Part shown: piece by piece, positions 8,106 through 17,121 of the stretch
How positions within the stretch are numbered: position 1 is the stretch's first letter
How the letters are laid out: each line of letters starts with the position of its first letter
NCBI GenBank assembly: GCA_902385255.1
Contig: CABMEV010000003.1
Location: forward strand, 1-64,000
Direction: 5' to 3'
Source: Candidatus Tiddalikarchaeum anstoanum
Lineage (GTDB): Archaea > Nanobdellota > Nanobdellia > Tiddalikarchaeales > Tiddalikarchaeaceae
Length of the DNA stretch: 64,000 nt
The notes under the pieces: model-generated
Seen by the model: only the letters and a program-made list of their open reading frames with translations
What the model was told of the DNA's origin: nothing
Databases searched by the model: none
Translations under genes and position numbers: made by a program

Positions 8106-8642
8106 TTAGTTTTGGGTTGTCACTTCTACTTTCATGAATGCCTTATTTTTGCGCTCTTTTAATTCTACAATGAACGCTTCCATTTTTTTAAAAGCATCAT
8201 TCTCCTCATTCGTGTTCTTTAAGATTCCTGCTTTCCTGCAGCTCCCGTCAAGTATCTTGTCAAGGTAGAGCCTGTTCTTTTTAATCTCACAATCCAGCTC
8301 CTTTGTCCTATACAAGTAATTATCATAAAAGAGGTAATAAGTCCTGCCTTTGCGAAGAAGCGATACTTCCAAACGGGCAAAAGTGTCAAAAGGCAGTTCT
8401 TCAATGACTTCATTAATAGTGTAAGGCCCGTGAGGATTACTGGAATCCTTGAGGTCATGAAGGTTAACAAGAAATCCTTTGCAGTATTTATCAACATAAA
8501 AATTTAATTCACCCTTTATTGCAGTGCATTTTGCATCTTTCTTAACTAAGCCGTTAAGCGAGCACGTAAAGTATGAATTAATCGTTTTTGCAGGCTTGAG
8601 AAATTCGTGTTCACTTATTACTACTTCATTTTCTGCTGTCAT
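8106..8642 (-). CDS. Hypothetical protein, 178 residues
   Basis: The open frame extends to 8735 and would overlap the ABC permease by 49 bases. The ATG complementary to 8640-8642 (MTAENEVVISEHEFLK) is preceded on the minus strand by TTTAATAA (complement of 8671-8678) at leaderless spacing, so I choose that start. The product is soluble, without a signal peptide, with three cysteines spread through the middle. No known domain is recognised. Confidence 0.55.
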   Translation of the reverse strand: MTAENEVVISEHEFLKPAKTINSYFTCSLNGLVKKDAKCTAIKGELNFYVDKYCKGFLVNLHDLKDSSNPHGPYTINEVIEELPFDTFARLEVSLLRKGRTYYLFYDNYLYRTKELDCEIKKNRLYLDKILDGSCRKAGILKNTNEENDAFKKMEAFIVELKERKNKAFMKVEVTTQN

Positions 8643-8686
8643 AGGAATTATTTTCAGAGAAATTTCTGCCTTTATTAAACTTAGCT

Positions 8687-10075
8687 TTAATAATTTGGCT
8701 GTTCGACACTGTCCCATTTCTTGTAGCTTAACCATAATATGCCAAGCGCTAATGGTATTAATAACGGGCTTAATAACAAGTAATTAGGCCAGAGCAGGGA
8801 TACTGTGCACGCCAATGACAGTATAGGCATTATGGATAAAATATATGCGAATAATATTCTGGCATTGTACAATAATATATTAGGGTATAATCCCCCTAAA
8901 TAGATAGTAACTGCCAAAGAGTAAGCTGATATGCTGATTGCTGCAAACAGTGCAGGTAAAGCGTATGAGAAACTGCCAGTCCATAATAATATTATTACAA
9001 AGATTATTGCAGACACAGAGTTTAATAATATATAACTTTTAATCTTGTTCTTTATCACGGTTGATGCCTTAATGGGAAGGAACGAGTATGATGAGAACGT
9101 GTCAAACTCAGTAACCCAGTTGTAAATCGTTGAACTAACTAGGCCTAAGAAGATCGAGAATATGAGAAGGAAATTGCCTATAGGCACGAATTTCAAGAAT
9201 ACGAAAAGTATCACCCAGACTATTAATAACGGGAAGAGGAATGAGAACAATACTTTCGCAAGGCCGCCTTCGCTCCTGTCCAAGTCCAAGAAATCCTTTA
9301 ATAAGAAAGGAGACTTGAAAGGCAGTTTCATCTTGAATGCGTTATTGTAAAATCTCTGCTCCGTAGGATAATCAACTTTTAAGTAAAACAATGACACAGA
9401 GCATAATGCCAATATGATAATGATTGATGTTATTAATGGAGTTATGCTTGGTGACATTACGAAGCTGAAGGATGGAAGTATCTCTAATACGCTGACGTTG
9501 TAATCAATGATTATTGCCAGTCCTATTATGAGGAGTAATCCGAGTAATAATATTATTTTGCCAATGTGCGCGTAAAGTGTTGATATCAAAAACATGAATG
9601 ATAAACCAAGGAGGAAGGATAATGTCACGCTGATAAGCGCAGTAAGTGCGTAAATGAATGATATGTTTAATACTGGTATTGCGAAGGCGAATCCTATTAT
9701 GAATGGGAGAATCCATAGAGCAAAATAGTATAATACATCTTTTATGAAGAAGTTTAAGAATATGAATTTTTCAGACACTGGAAGAGTCCTTGAAGAGTAA
9801 GCGAGCAGGCTTGCCTGTCCGAAACGCCTGTTCATGAATTCTCTCCCAAGCAGTCCGAAACCTCCTATTGATAATCCGAAGAATACGAATAAGTAGTGCA
9901 CTATCAGTATTAATTGCTTGACAGGCAGTATTGTAAGGAATAATGGATAGAATAAGCATCCTAGGAAGGAGTAAGTCGCAATAAGCAGGGGGAATAGTGC
10001 GAACATCACACCGCCAAAAATAGTGGTGTGTATCCTCCACTCCTCTTTTATCATGCTTTTTAAAAGTTCAAACAT
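8687..10075 (-). CDS. ABC-type exporter permease
   Basis: The 462-residue protein has about twelve hydrophobic helices in two halves separated by a charged segment (KSPFLLKDFLDLDRSEGG). It has no catalytic motif. The gene overlaps the ATP-binding subunit by eight bases, so the pair form one transporter. The layout fits ABC-2-type exporters, but the substrate cannot be told from sequence. Confidence 0.75.
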   Translation of the reverse strand: MFELLKSMIKEEWRIHTTIFGGVMFALFPLLIATYSFLGCLFYPLFLTILPVKQLILIVHYLFVFFGLSIGGFGLLGREFMNRRFGQASLLAYSSRTLPVSEKFIFLNFFIKDVLYYFALWILPFIIGFAFAIPVLNISFIYALTALISVTLSFLLGLSFMFLISTLYAHIGKIILLLGLLLIIGLAIIIDYNVSVLEILPSFSFVMSPSITPLITSIIIILALCSVSLFYLKVDYPTEQRFYNNAFKMKLPFKSPFLLKDFLDLDRSEGGLAKVLFSFLFPLLIVWVILFVFLKFVPIGNFLLIFSIFLGLVSSTIYNWVTEFDTFSSYSFLPIKASTVIKNKIKSYILLNSVSAIIFVIILLWTGSFSYALPALFAAISISAYSLAVTIYLGGLYPNILLYNARILFAYILSIMPILSLACTVSLLWPNYLLLSPLLIPLALGILWLSYKKWDSVEQPNY

Positions 10076-10781
10076 GATTGTCCTTACCTACTTTTTCAAG
10101 GAATATCTTCTCCAATGAGACATTCTTTTTCACAGGGCCTTCGTATATTATCCTGCCATTATGGATTATGCCAACCTTGGTGCATAATTCCTGGGCTACT
10201 TCAAGTATGTGCGTGGAGAAGAATATAGTATTTCCTTTCTTAACATAATCTAGCAAGTAATCCTTCACTTTTTTCTGAATCACCGGGTCAAGGTTGATTA
10301 AAGGCTCATCTATGAATGCTATGTTCGGGCTGTGTATGAACGCCTGCGCAAACATTAATTTCTGCCTGGTTCCCCTGGATAAGTCTTTGCAAAGGACATT
10401 CCTGCTGTCCTCGAATTCCAGGAATTTAAACCAGTAATCGCATTTTTCGCCAATATCCTTTAACACTCTTATCTTGCAGACCAAGTGCAGGTACTCTTCA
10501 GCGGTGAGAAAGCTTGGAGGTGTCTCCTGTTCAGGTATTATTCCAACTACTTCCCTAACTCCAACAGGGTTTCTAAGAACATCCACTCCCAAAACTTTAA
10601 CATGCCCGGAGTTTGGCTTTATCTGCCCTGTCAGTATCTTGATGGTTGTGGTTTTTCCGCTGCCGTTCGGTCCAAGCAGCCCGAAAAATTCGCCCTTCCT
10701 TATTGACAATGATACATTATTCACAGCAACTAATTTGCCGAACTTTTTAGTAACTCCCTTTAATTCGATTACTTCAGACAA
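10068..10781 (-). CDS. ABC transporter ATP-binding protein
   Basis: Walker A is GLLGPNGSGKTTT, the Q-loop is in GIIPEQE, the signature reads LSRGTRQKLMFAQA (a variant of LSGGQ), Walker B is IAFIDEPL and the H-loop is FSTHILEVA. It belongs to the CcmA/ABC-2 exporter group. The frame extends to a TTG at 10808, but a GGTGAT Shine-Dalgarno lies six bases before the TTG complementary to 10779-10781 (LSEVIELKGV), so I prefer that start. It is the first gene of a two-gene exporter operon. Confidence 0.88.
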   Translation of the reverse strand: MSEVIELKGVTKKFGKLVAVNNVSLSIRKGEFFGLLGPNGSGKTTTIKILTGQIKPNSGHVKVLGVDVLRNPVGVREVVGIIPEQETPPSFLTAEEYLHLVCKIRVLKDIGEKCDYWFKFLEFEDSRNVLCKDLSRGTRQKLMFAQAFIHSPNIAFIDEPLINLDPVIQKKVKDYLLDYVKKGNTIFFSTHILEVAQELCTKVGIIHNGRIIYEGPVKKNVSLEKIFLEKVGKDNHV

Positions 10782-10852
10782 AATAATATCACCTTTATTA
10801 AATTCCAAATTAACAGTTAATTAAATAATCTTCGAATAAGTGATTAAATAGG

Positions 10853-11566
10853 ATGGGAAAGGAGATAAAACTGCATAAAAAAGCTGCTGATGCCCTTATG
10901 GGTGTTTTAGATAAGACTTTTTCGTTCGTTAAGGATAATCTTGGAAAAGTGACTGAGTACGATGCCCAGAAATTTATATTATCCGAGTTTGGAAAACGAA
11001 ACATAACTGGTTCTCCTCCAATTATAGCTTTTGATACGAACACAAGCTTCGTGCACTATTTTCCAAAGCGCGAGTCCGCGCTCATTATTAACAAAGGGTT
11101 ATTGCTCATTGATATTACTGGAAGGGTTAGGTGCAAGAAGTCAATGTTTGCGGATATAACGTGGATGCACTTGTTGGGTGGTGAACTTTCAGAGGATGCG
11201 AAAGCGGATTTTGATATTGTAATAAATGCAAGAAATATGGCATTGGATTATATTAGAAAAACGTTGGATGGAAAAAAATTGCCGTTAGCTAAGGATGTGA
11301 GCGACACAGTTATTAATTATTTCAAGAGCTTGAATTTGGACTCTTATTTTCCTCATGCTTTAGGGCATAGTTTGGGCAGGAATTCCTGCCATGGCAGTTT
11401 CATAATTTATTCAAAAAATAATGATGAGATTAAGATGCTTGTTCCTTTCACCTTAGAGCCTGGATTATATTTTAAGGACAGTTTCGGCATACGGACTGAA
11501 GTTGATTGTTACATAGATAATAATTATAATCTAGTATTAACCAGTGCTGTTCAGGAGTTTCTTTAA
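10853..11566 (+). CDS. M24-family metallopeptidase (Xaa-Pro dipeptidase-like)
   Basis: The C-terminal 160 residues form a pita-bread domain: LLLIDITGRV and MFADITW supply the two metal aspartates, FPHALGHSLGRNSCH the histidine ligand and substrate histidine, TLEPGLYF and GIRTEVDCYI the two glutamates. All five ligands are intact. The N-terminal domain is short. Such enzymes cleave N-terminal or X-Pro bonds in peptides. No signal peptide is present, so it should act in the cytoplasm on peptide breakdown products. A promoter region is shared with the divergent ABC operon. Confidence 0.85.
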   Translation: MGKEIKLHKKAADALMGVLDKTFSFVKDNLGKVTEYDAQKFILSEFGKRNITGSPPIIAFDTNTSFVHYFPKRESALIINKGLLLIDITGRVRCKKSMFADITWMHLLGGELSEDAKADFDIVINARNMALDYIRKTLDGKKLPLAKDVSDTVINYFKSLNLDSYFPHALGHSLGRNSCHGSFIIYSKNNDEIKMLVPFTLEPGLYFKDSFGIRTEVDCYIDNNYNLVLTSAVQEFL

Positions 11567-11572
11567 TGATGT

Positions 11573-12349
11573 TCATTTTACAATAGTTGCAGTGTAAGGC
11601 AGGATTGTATTGCCTGATGCATCCCTGACATCATTGACAGTTAAAGTGTAAGTTCCGCTTGTTATATTAGGATAAGTTATGTATATATTCTTGTCTTCCA
11701 GGTTTTGACCTGCACTAGTTCTTAAATTTGCAAAATCCCCTGTTATCTCTAATCCAGCCATTTCAACTTTAATGCCGGAACTGGTAATTGATGAACTTCT
11801 TACCCTCTTTGAAAATGTAATAACAAGACTGTTTCCTTCAAAGTAGGCGCCGTCAACTGTTGGAGGCGTTGTGTCTGCACCGCCGGTGGTGAACTCATAA
11901 GAGTCAATCACGGTATCGTTTACTATCTTTAAGATGTATACAGTATCAGGTTTTAATGCAGTAATATCCCCATTAAGAACAGGTTTTAAACCTATATCTT
12001 TTGCTACGAAGGAGTCAAAATAAGTTGTGTCCAGGCTTACACGCGTGCCTGAAACTTTTTCAAATAATACGAAAGAGTGATAATTGTATCCGAAATCATC
12101 CTGGAAAAATAATACTATAACCGAATCTACAGGAACATCTGTACTGTCAGGTCCGGGATACGCCGAGCTTAAATAAGGTATCTGGCCAATTGAATGAGAA
12201 ATTCTTGATTCTTCAATGCTCAATGTTTCATTAGCCGAAATTCCGGAAGTTCCTGAAGCCCCGGGATTGCCGTTTTGGCTCTGGTTTTGCAATTGGCTTG
12301 TGCACCCAGCCATAAATAGTATTAAACAAATTATAATTAGCTTTTTCAT
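11573..12349 (-). CDS. Surface lipoprotein with SbsA-type Ig-like domains
   Basis: A lipoprotein signal ends in LFMAGC (C16), followed by a Ser/Asn/Gly-rich linker. Two Ig-like domains follow: GPDSTDVPVDSVIVLFFQDD is the typical start of a Big_5/SbsA repeat, and DTTPPTVDGAYFEG begins a second with VITFSKRV. These domains build surface proteins but have no enzymatic role. The gene converges with the M24 peptidase seven bases away. Confidence 0.75.
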   Translation of the reverse strand: MKKLIIICLILFMAGCTSQLQNQSQNGNPGASGTSGISANETLSIEESRISHSIGQIPYLSSAYPGPDSTDVPVDSVIVLFFQDDFGYNYHSFVLFEKVSGTRVSLDTTYFDSFVAKDIGLKPVLNGDITALKPDTVYILKIVNDTVIDSYEFTTGGADTTPPTVDGAYFEGNSLVITFSKRVRSSSITSSGIKVEMAGLEITGDFANLRTSAGQNLEDKNIYITYPNITSGTYTLTVNDVRDASGNTILPYTATIVK

Positions 12350-12446
12350 AATAGTTTCATTTACTCAATAATTATTTTTATACTTTGTTTTCGCGGGGTG
12401 TGAAATGTAAATGTTTTAAATAGTGATGGCGTTTTTTATTTAACTA

Positions 12447-13175
12447 ATGTTTGAGGTCTGGTTTTATTCACTAATTAGCGTATTCATAGTCAGCGCCATA
12501 TCCCTTATTGGAATAATACCTCTTGCAATAGGCGAGAAGCGCCTCAGGACCCTGCTTATATACATGATTAGTTTCAGCGCTGGGACATTAATGGGTGACG
12601 TATTCATACACTTAATACCAAGCGTCCCTTTAACACTGGAAGCTTCTTACTACATAATCTTTGGAGTGGTTGTTTCGCTTATTGTTGAGAAAATAATACA
12701 CTGGAGGCACTGCCATCTTCCTGCAACGAAGACTCACATTCACGACTTCGCTTATATGAACCTGATAGGTGACAGTGTTCATAACTTCCTTGACGGCTTA
12801 GTGATAGGTGTAAGCTATTTGGTTAGCATACCTGTCGGTTTTGCTTCAACAATAGCAGTAATATTCCACGAGATACCTCAGGAGATTGGCGACTTCGGCG
12901 TATTATTAAGAGGAGGTTTCAGCGTTAGGAAAGCGTTAATACTGAATTTCGTAACTGCGTTAACGGCTGTTCTTGGTGCAGTTACCGCTCTCACGTTAAA
13001 TACAGACTTTACGTTCTTCCTAGTTCCTTTCGCAGCAGGAGGATTCATATACATTGCAGGAAGCGACTTAATTCCGGAACTTCATAAAGAATGCGGCACC
13101 GCTTCATCAATAATACAGATATTAATATTCATATTAGGGGTATTAACAATGAGTTCATTATTAGTATTTGAATAA
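12447..13175 (+). CDS. ZIP-family metal transporter
   Basis: About seven hydrophobic helices are visible. The two metal-binding signatures of ZIP proteins are intact: DSVHNFLDGLVIGVSYL in helix 4 and IFHEIPQEIGDFGVLLRGG in helix 5. A His-rich segment (HWRHCHLPATKTHIHD) lies in the large loop before helix 4, as is usual. The protein imports divalent metal, probably zinc, iron or manganese. At 242 residues it is normal length. Confidence 0.9.
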   Translation: MFEVWFYSLISVFIVSAISLIGIIPLAIGEKRLRTLLIYMISFSAGTLMGDVFIHLIPSVPLTLEASYYIIFGVVVSLIVEKIIHWRHCHLPATKTHIHDFAYMNLIGDSVHNFLDGLVIGVSYLVSIPVGFASTIAVIFHEIPQEIGDFGVLLRGGFSVRKALILNFVTALTAVLGAVTALTLNTDFTFFLVPFAAGGFIYIAGSDLIPELHKECGTASSIIQILIFILGVLTMSSLLVFE

Positions 13176-13295
13176 TAACTTTAATACCTTAAGTGCTACG
13201 TAAATCATTCTTTAATTTTTTTAAAAAATAGTATATTTTATAAAAAACTATTTCTAAGCAAGTTTTAAATTAACTGATAAAATCAGTAAAATGTT

Positions 13296-13838
13296 ATGAA
13301 AGTTTATGAGCCTTTAATGGTTGAACACCAACTAATAACCAGACTTCTTAATGTTGTTGAAACTGAAAGTATGAGAATAAAACAGATTAACAGGGTTAAT
13401 GTAAAATTTGTGGACTTAGTGACTGATTTTTTCGTAACTTACTTAGACTTAGCCCATCATGGCAAGGAGGAGAACATATTATTCAAATGGCTTATTACTA
13501 AAAATATATCAAAGGAGCATTTGAGAATGATGAACGAGCTCCTCGAGGAGCACAGGATTGGCAGAAAAATCATAGTTGAACTTATTAATTCATCAGATAA
13601 TTATTCCAAAGGAAGCAGCAATGAGTGGGGCAGTATTTCAGCCCTTTTTGATGACTTCGTCGACTTGTACAGGAAGCACATAAAGAAAGAGGATGATGAT
13701 TATTACATTGAATGCTCGAATTATTTCACACAGGAAGAGCAGGACAAGATAATAAGAGAATTCTGGATATTAGATATTAGATTAGTGCATGACAAGTATA
13801 AGAATATACTTGACATGATGGAAGGAAAAGAAGTCTAA
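13296..13838 (+). CDS. Hemerythrin-like HHE-domain protein
   Basis: The four-helix bundle carries iron-ligand residues in the expected order: H11 in MVEHQLI, the pair and glutamate in LAHHGKEENILF, H in LEEHRIGRKI, and YRKHIKKEDDDYY near residue 130. These form a diiron site that binds oxygen or senses iron or redox state. The protein is cytoplasmic and 180 residues long. The TspO gene follows on the same strand after 45 bases. Confidence 0.88.
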   Translation: MKVYEPLMVEHQLITRLLNVVETESMRIKQINRVNVKFVDLVTDFFVTYLDLAHHGKEENILFKWLITKNISKEHLRMMNELLEEHRIGRKIIVELINSSDNYSKGSSNEWGSISALFDDFVDLYRKHIKKEDDDYYIECSNYFTQEEQDKIIREFWILDIRLVHDKYKNILDMMEGKEV

Positions 13839-13883
13839 GGATTTAAAGTAAGACTTTTTAACTAATTACTCACTTACTTAGTT

Positions 13884-14372
13884 ATGGCTGCGAAACTAAA
13901 AATTGACTGGAAGAAGTTGATAATATCAATCCTGATAACTGAAGGTGCGGGATTAGCAGGTTCTATTTTTACAGTCTCACAAATCCCAACATGGTATGTG
14001 GCATTGGTAAAATCTCCTATTACGCCACCTAACTGGCTTTTTGGCCCGATGTGGACAATATTATACCTGCTTATGGGACTATCATTATATATTGTTTGGA
14101 AAAAAGGCATAAAAAGCAGCCAGTCTAAACTGTCAGTCTCGCTGTTTGCAATACAATTAGCATTGAACATTCTATGGTCAGTAATATTCTTCGGGATGCA
14201 CTCGCTAATTGGAGGAGTGATAACAATTGTTTTCCTGTGGTTTTTCATATTGGGAGATATAGTTGAAACAAGGGAAGTTGACAAAGTCGCGGCTTACGCA
14301 CTGCTCCCGTACCTTGCATGGGTCACAATTGCAACACTGTTAAACATAAGCATTTTATGGTTTAACCCTTAA
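13884..14372 (+). CDS. tspO: TspO/MBR family membrane protein
   Basis: Five helices with the family pattern are present: PTWYVALVKSPITPPNWLFG followed by PMWTILYLLMGLSLYIVW, then ALNILWSVIFFGMHSLIGG and PYLAWVTIATLLNISI. TspO proteins bind porphyrins and related ligands in the membrane and are tied to oxidative or light stress in bacteria. It is one of few such genes with an adjacent hemerythrin here, which hints at a heme or oxygen connection without proving it. Confidence 0.9.
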   Translation: MAAKLKIDWKKLIISILITEGAGLAGSIFTVSQIPTWYVALVKSPITPPNWLFGPMWTILYLLMGLSLYIVWKKGIKSSQSKLSVSLFAIQLALNILWSVIFFGMHSLIGGVITIVFLWFFILGDIVETREVDKVAAYALLPYLAWVTIATLLNISILWFNP

Positions 14373-14440
14373 AACGAAGGAGGATTGCGATATATTGTGC
14401 GAAAATCTTTTTAATTCACCAGATATACTTCTTCTCATAT

Positions 14441-14689
14441 ATGGAAGACATTAACAGTTCAGGAAAAGTAGAAAGTGTTCTCTACTCCGATAAGATAGGA
14501 TATTTCTTCTTTGAAGGAGCGATACGTGCACTTATTGCTATGTTCGTTTGTATTGCAACCATGTGGCTCGTGTCAATATTTACAATATTGATAAGCATGA
14601 ACGTTATAATAGTTGTAAGCGCAGGCGTCGGAGTTGCATTCGGTGCAATGAGAATTTTCGACTTAACAATGGAAAAGATGAAGAAATAA
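14441..14689 (+). CDS. Small membrane protein, 82 residues
   Basis: Two hydrophobic helices (about 25-50 and 53-70) follow a short polar N-terminus. The final residues are charged (FDLTMEKMKK). No family is recognised. A T-rich tract follows directly, consistent with transcription ending there. Confidence 0.5.
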   Translation: MEDINSSGKVESVLYSDKIGYFFFEGAIRALIAMFVCIATMWLVSIFTILISMNVIIVVSAGVGVAFGAMRIFDLTMEKMKK

Positions 14690-14690
14690 G

Positions 14691-14728
14691 TTTTTTTTAA
14701 TTATTCTAATTTTATTTTTGTTTTTTTT
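14691..14728 (+). terminator. T-rich terminator
   Basis: Two runs of eight T (14691-14698 and 14721-14728), with further short T runs between, follow the stop of the small membrane protein. Archaeal termination commonly uses such U-tracts without a hairpin. Confidence 0.45.
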
Positions 14729-14811
14729 AAATATTATATTACTTAAATAATTAACTTATAATAGTTACATTAATAAATAGCACAATTTAGATTTTTAATT
14801 GTAATAAAAAA

Positions 14812-15576
14812 ATGGTCATACATAACGCACCAATCTTAATTGACACGCACATACATGGCAATAGCGATTTAAAGAAAGAATCAGGCAAGGGCAGATATTA
14901 TTTCAACTATTTAGAGCCTGAGAATCTGCAGGAACAATTGGAAAAGTGCAGGCTGTCTGGATGCATAGTCACCCAGCACGTCTCAAGGACGAATTACATG
15001 AGCAAGGACTCCAGGATTAAGGAATTTTACAGCCATGAAAGTAATATTATCACAGGCAATGAAATATCTGAAGATTTGGAAATTTTAGTAAAGCAAAGAT
15101 TATACAAGATATCCTGCCACATCATGTACTTAGGCAAGTTGAAAAATGTATCAGAAGGGGACGTCGAATACGGTTCATGGCTTTGCCATGCCACTAATGC
15201 GAACGACCCTTTGAAAAAATTTGAATCCGATGCGAAGGTAATCCGCACCTTTTTTTCAAAATATGATTTTAAACTGGTAGAATCAACAAAAGGATTAACA
15301 GATATCTTATCAATAAAAGCGAAATATAAGAATTTTAAGGTGCTTTTGGGAAGCGACAGCCACCCGGATCCAAAAAGCGGAAGATTAGACTCCAGAAACA
15401 GGTTCGGCGTACAGGGAATAATGCTGACAGAAGCCGACGATTTCAACCTTAGGACATTTATTGACTCGCTGAAAAATAACAGCATTGAATACTTTCAAAA
15501 ATTAGGAAATAATTTTTATGTAACTTCAACAGTTAGGGATAAGATTAAGGTCATTAGGAATCCGGATTTCGTGTGA
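14812..15576 (+). CDS. PHP-domain metal-dependent hydrolase
   Basis: The PHP metal motifs appear in order: LIDTHIHGNSDL near residue 10, IVTQHVSRTNY, IITGNEIS, HIMYLG and LLGSDSHPDP near 190. This set binds two or three metals and hydrolyses phosphoesters. The protein is 254 residues and has no extra domain. The substrate cannot be told from sequence. The 3' end overlaps the convergent DJ-1 gene by 23 bases. Confidence 0.8.
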   Translation: MVIHNAPILIDTHIHGNSDLKKESGKGRYYFNYLEPENLQEQLEKCRLSGCIVTQHVSRTNYMSKDSRIKEFYSHESNIITGNEISEDLEILVKQRLYKISCHIMYLGKLKNVSEGDVEYGSWLCHATNANDPLKKFESDAKVIRTFFSKYDFKLVESTKGLTDILSIKAKYKNFKVLLGSDSHPDPKSGRLDSRNRFGVQGIMLTEADDFNLRTFIDSLKNNSIEYFQKLGNNFYVTSTVRDKIKVIRNPDFV

Positions 15577-16087
15577 TTATTTTTTTTAATAATTCTGCAA
15601 TTTTCTTCCCAAATATTCTTGCACTCTCTGGTCCATTGGCTGTGATTATGTTCCCGTCAACCTCTAAATTCCTGCCTGTATACTTGACGCTGTTATCCTC
15701 CAGGTTTTCATGCTCGCTTTGGAAGCAGGTTGCCTTCCTGCCCTTTAACACCCCTGCATTCGCAAGAATTGTCGGCGCTATGCATATCGCAGCAACTATT
15801 TTTTTATCATTATTCATTTCCCGTGCTATCTTTTGCACTATCTTATCACTGAAGTATTCTGCAGCGCCGGACCCTCCGACGAATACTACAGCCTCATAAT
15901 CCTTGGTTTTCACGTCACTGGTTGATATCTTAGCCTCTGCCGTGCCGCCAAGCATCCCTGTTATCTTGCTTGCTTTTCTGCTGGCAATTACAACGTTATG
16001 ACCTATATTCTCCAATTCTTCCTTGGTGTAAAATAATTCTTCATCCCTGAACTTTTCAGGCGCTATAATCATTAACACATTAGCCAT
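15554..16087 (-). CDS. DJ-1/PfpI family protein
   Basis: The nucleophile elbow IVAAICIAPTILANAGVLKG with its cysteine, followed by GRKATCFQSEHENL, is typical of DJ-1/PfpI proteins, and the N-terminal MANVLMIIAPEKFRDEELFY supplies the usual glutamate. Members act as glyoxalases/deglycases, chaperones or peptidases; the sequence does not decide. Length is the usual 177 residues. Confidence 0.85.
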   Translation of the reverse strand: MANVLMIIAPEKFRDEELFYTKEELENIGHNVVIASRKASKITGMLGGTAEAKISTSDVKTKDYEAVVFVGGSGAAEYFSDKIVQKIAREMNNDKKIVAAICIAPTILANAGVLKGRKATCFQSEHENLEDNSVKYTGRNLEVDGNIITANGPESARIFGKKIAELLKKIITRNPDS

Positions 16088-16154
16088 GGTTAATTTCTAG
16101 TTACTAACTGGTTTAATTTAAAACTTGGCTTTAAAATACAACCTTTTTTATTTT

Positions 16155-17081
16155 ATGCCGAATATTATTAACAAGGCTATGAAGATAATACCCTTGGCTG
16201 CGGACTCGATGGGAACCCGAAGCGTTGCAACACTAGTATTAACGAAAAATCTGCGCATATTAGTAGACCCTGGTGTAAGCCTTGGTCCAAGTAGGTATAA
16301 CCTTCCTCCCCATGAGTTAGAATTGAAAGCTTACACTGAACAATGGAAGAGTGTGGTAAAAGAGGCGAAGAATGCTGACATTCTTATAATATCCCATTAC
16401 CATTTTGACCATTACAACCCCTTTGAAAACTTGGATATTTATACAGATAAGACTGTATTCATTAAACACCCAACTAAAGACATAAACTTAAGCCAGAAAA
16501 AAAGGGCAAAGGATTTCTTGGAATTAATAAAAGATAAGCCCAGGAAGCTGGAGTACGCTGACGGCTTAAGTTTTGAACTAAAAGGTGCAAGTATTAATTT
16601 CTCAAAAGCTGTTTTTCACGGAGCAAAGAATACGCCCTTAGGCAGTGTGGTAATGACGTCCGTACACGAAGGCTCTGGCTCGTTCGTTCACGCAAGCGAC
16701 ACAGGAGGTCCTACATTTCCTGAAACTACAGACTGGATAATTAATGAAAGGCCGGATACGGTATTCCTCGACGGCTTGGCAACAATATTCCTCGGCTGGA
16801 GGGAAGACCCGAAACTGCTTGAAACCGCAAATAAGGAAGAAGTAAGGATTCTTAACTCTAAAATTAAAACAGTAATATTAGACCACCACTTAGTTAGGGA
16901 TTTATATTATAAGAATAAGATTAAACCTGTTATTGAATTAGCAAAGGAATTAAACAAGAAACTGGTTACTTCAGCCGAGTACTTGGGTGTTAAGCCTGAT
17001 TTTTTAGAGGCTAAGAGAAGAGAATTATGGAATAGTATGCCAAGCTCTAATCTTAAGGCTTTGCCTAAAAATATTGAATAA
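16155..17081 (+). CDS. Metallo-beta-lactamase fold hydrolase (UPF0282-like)
   Basis: ISHYHFDHYNPFENLD carries the HxHxDH zinc motif, and FVHASDTGGPTFPETTDW supplies the later aspartate; VILDHHLVRDL adds the terminal histidines. The opening MKIIPLAADSMGTRSVATL matches the archaeal UPF0282 group. The frame extends to a TTG at 16125; ATGs at 16155 and 16179 are the realistic starts. I chose 16155 because TTTAAAAC (16118-16125) lies about 37 bases before it, but 16179 begins at the conserved region. The substrate is unknown. Confidence 0.8.
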   Translation: MPNIINKAMKIIPLAADSMGTRSVATLVLTKNLRILVDPGVSLGPSRYNLPPHELELKAYTEQWKSVVKEAKNADILIISHYHFDHYNPFENLDIYTDKTVFIKHPTKDINLSQKKRAKDFLELIKDKPRKLEYADGLSFELKGASINFSKAVFHGAKNTPLGSVVMTSVHEGSGSFVHASDTGGPTFPETTDWIINERPDTVFLDGLATIFLGWREDPKLLETANKEEVRILNSKIKTVILDHHLVRDLYYKNKIKPVIELAKELNKKLVTSAEYLGVKPDFLEAKRRELWNSMPSSNLKALPKNIE

Positions 17082-17121
17082 GATAAAAGTTTTTTAATGA
17101 GCCAGAACTACTTTCTTATTT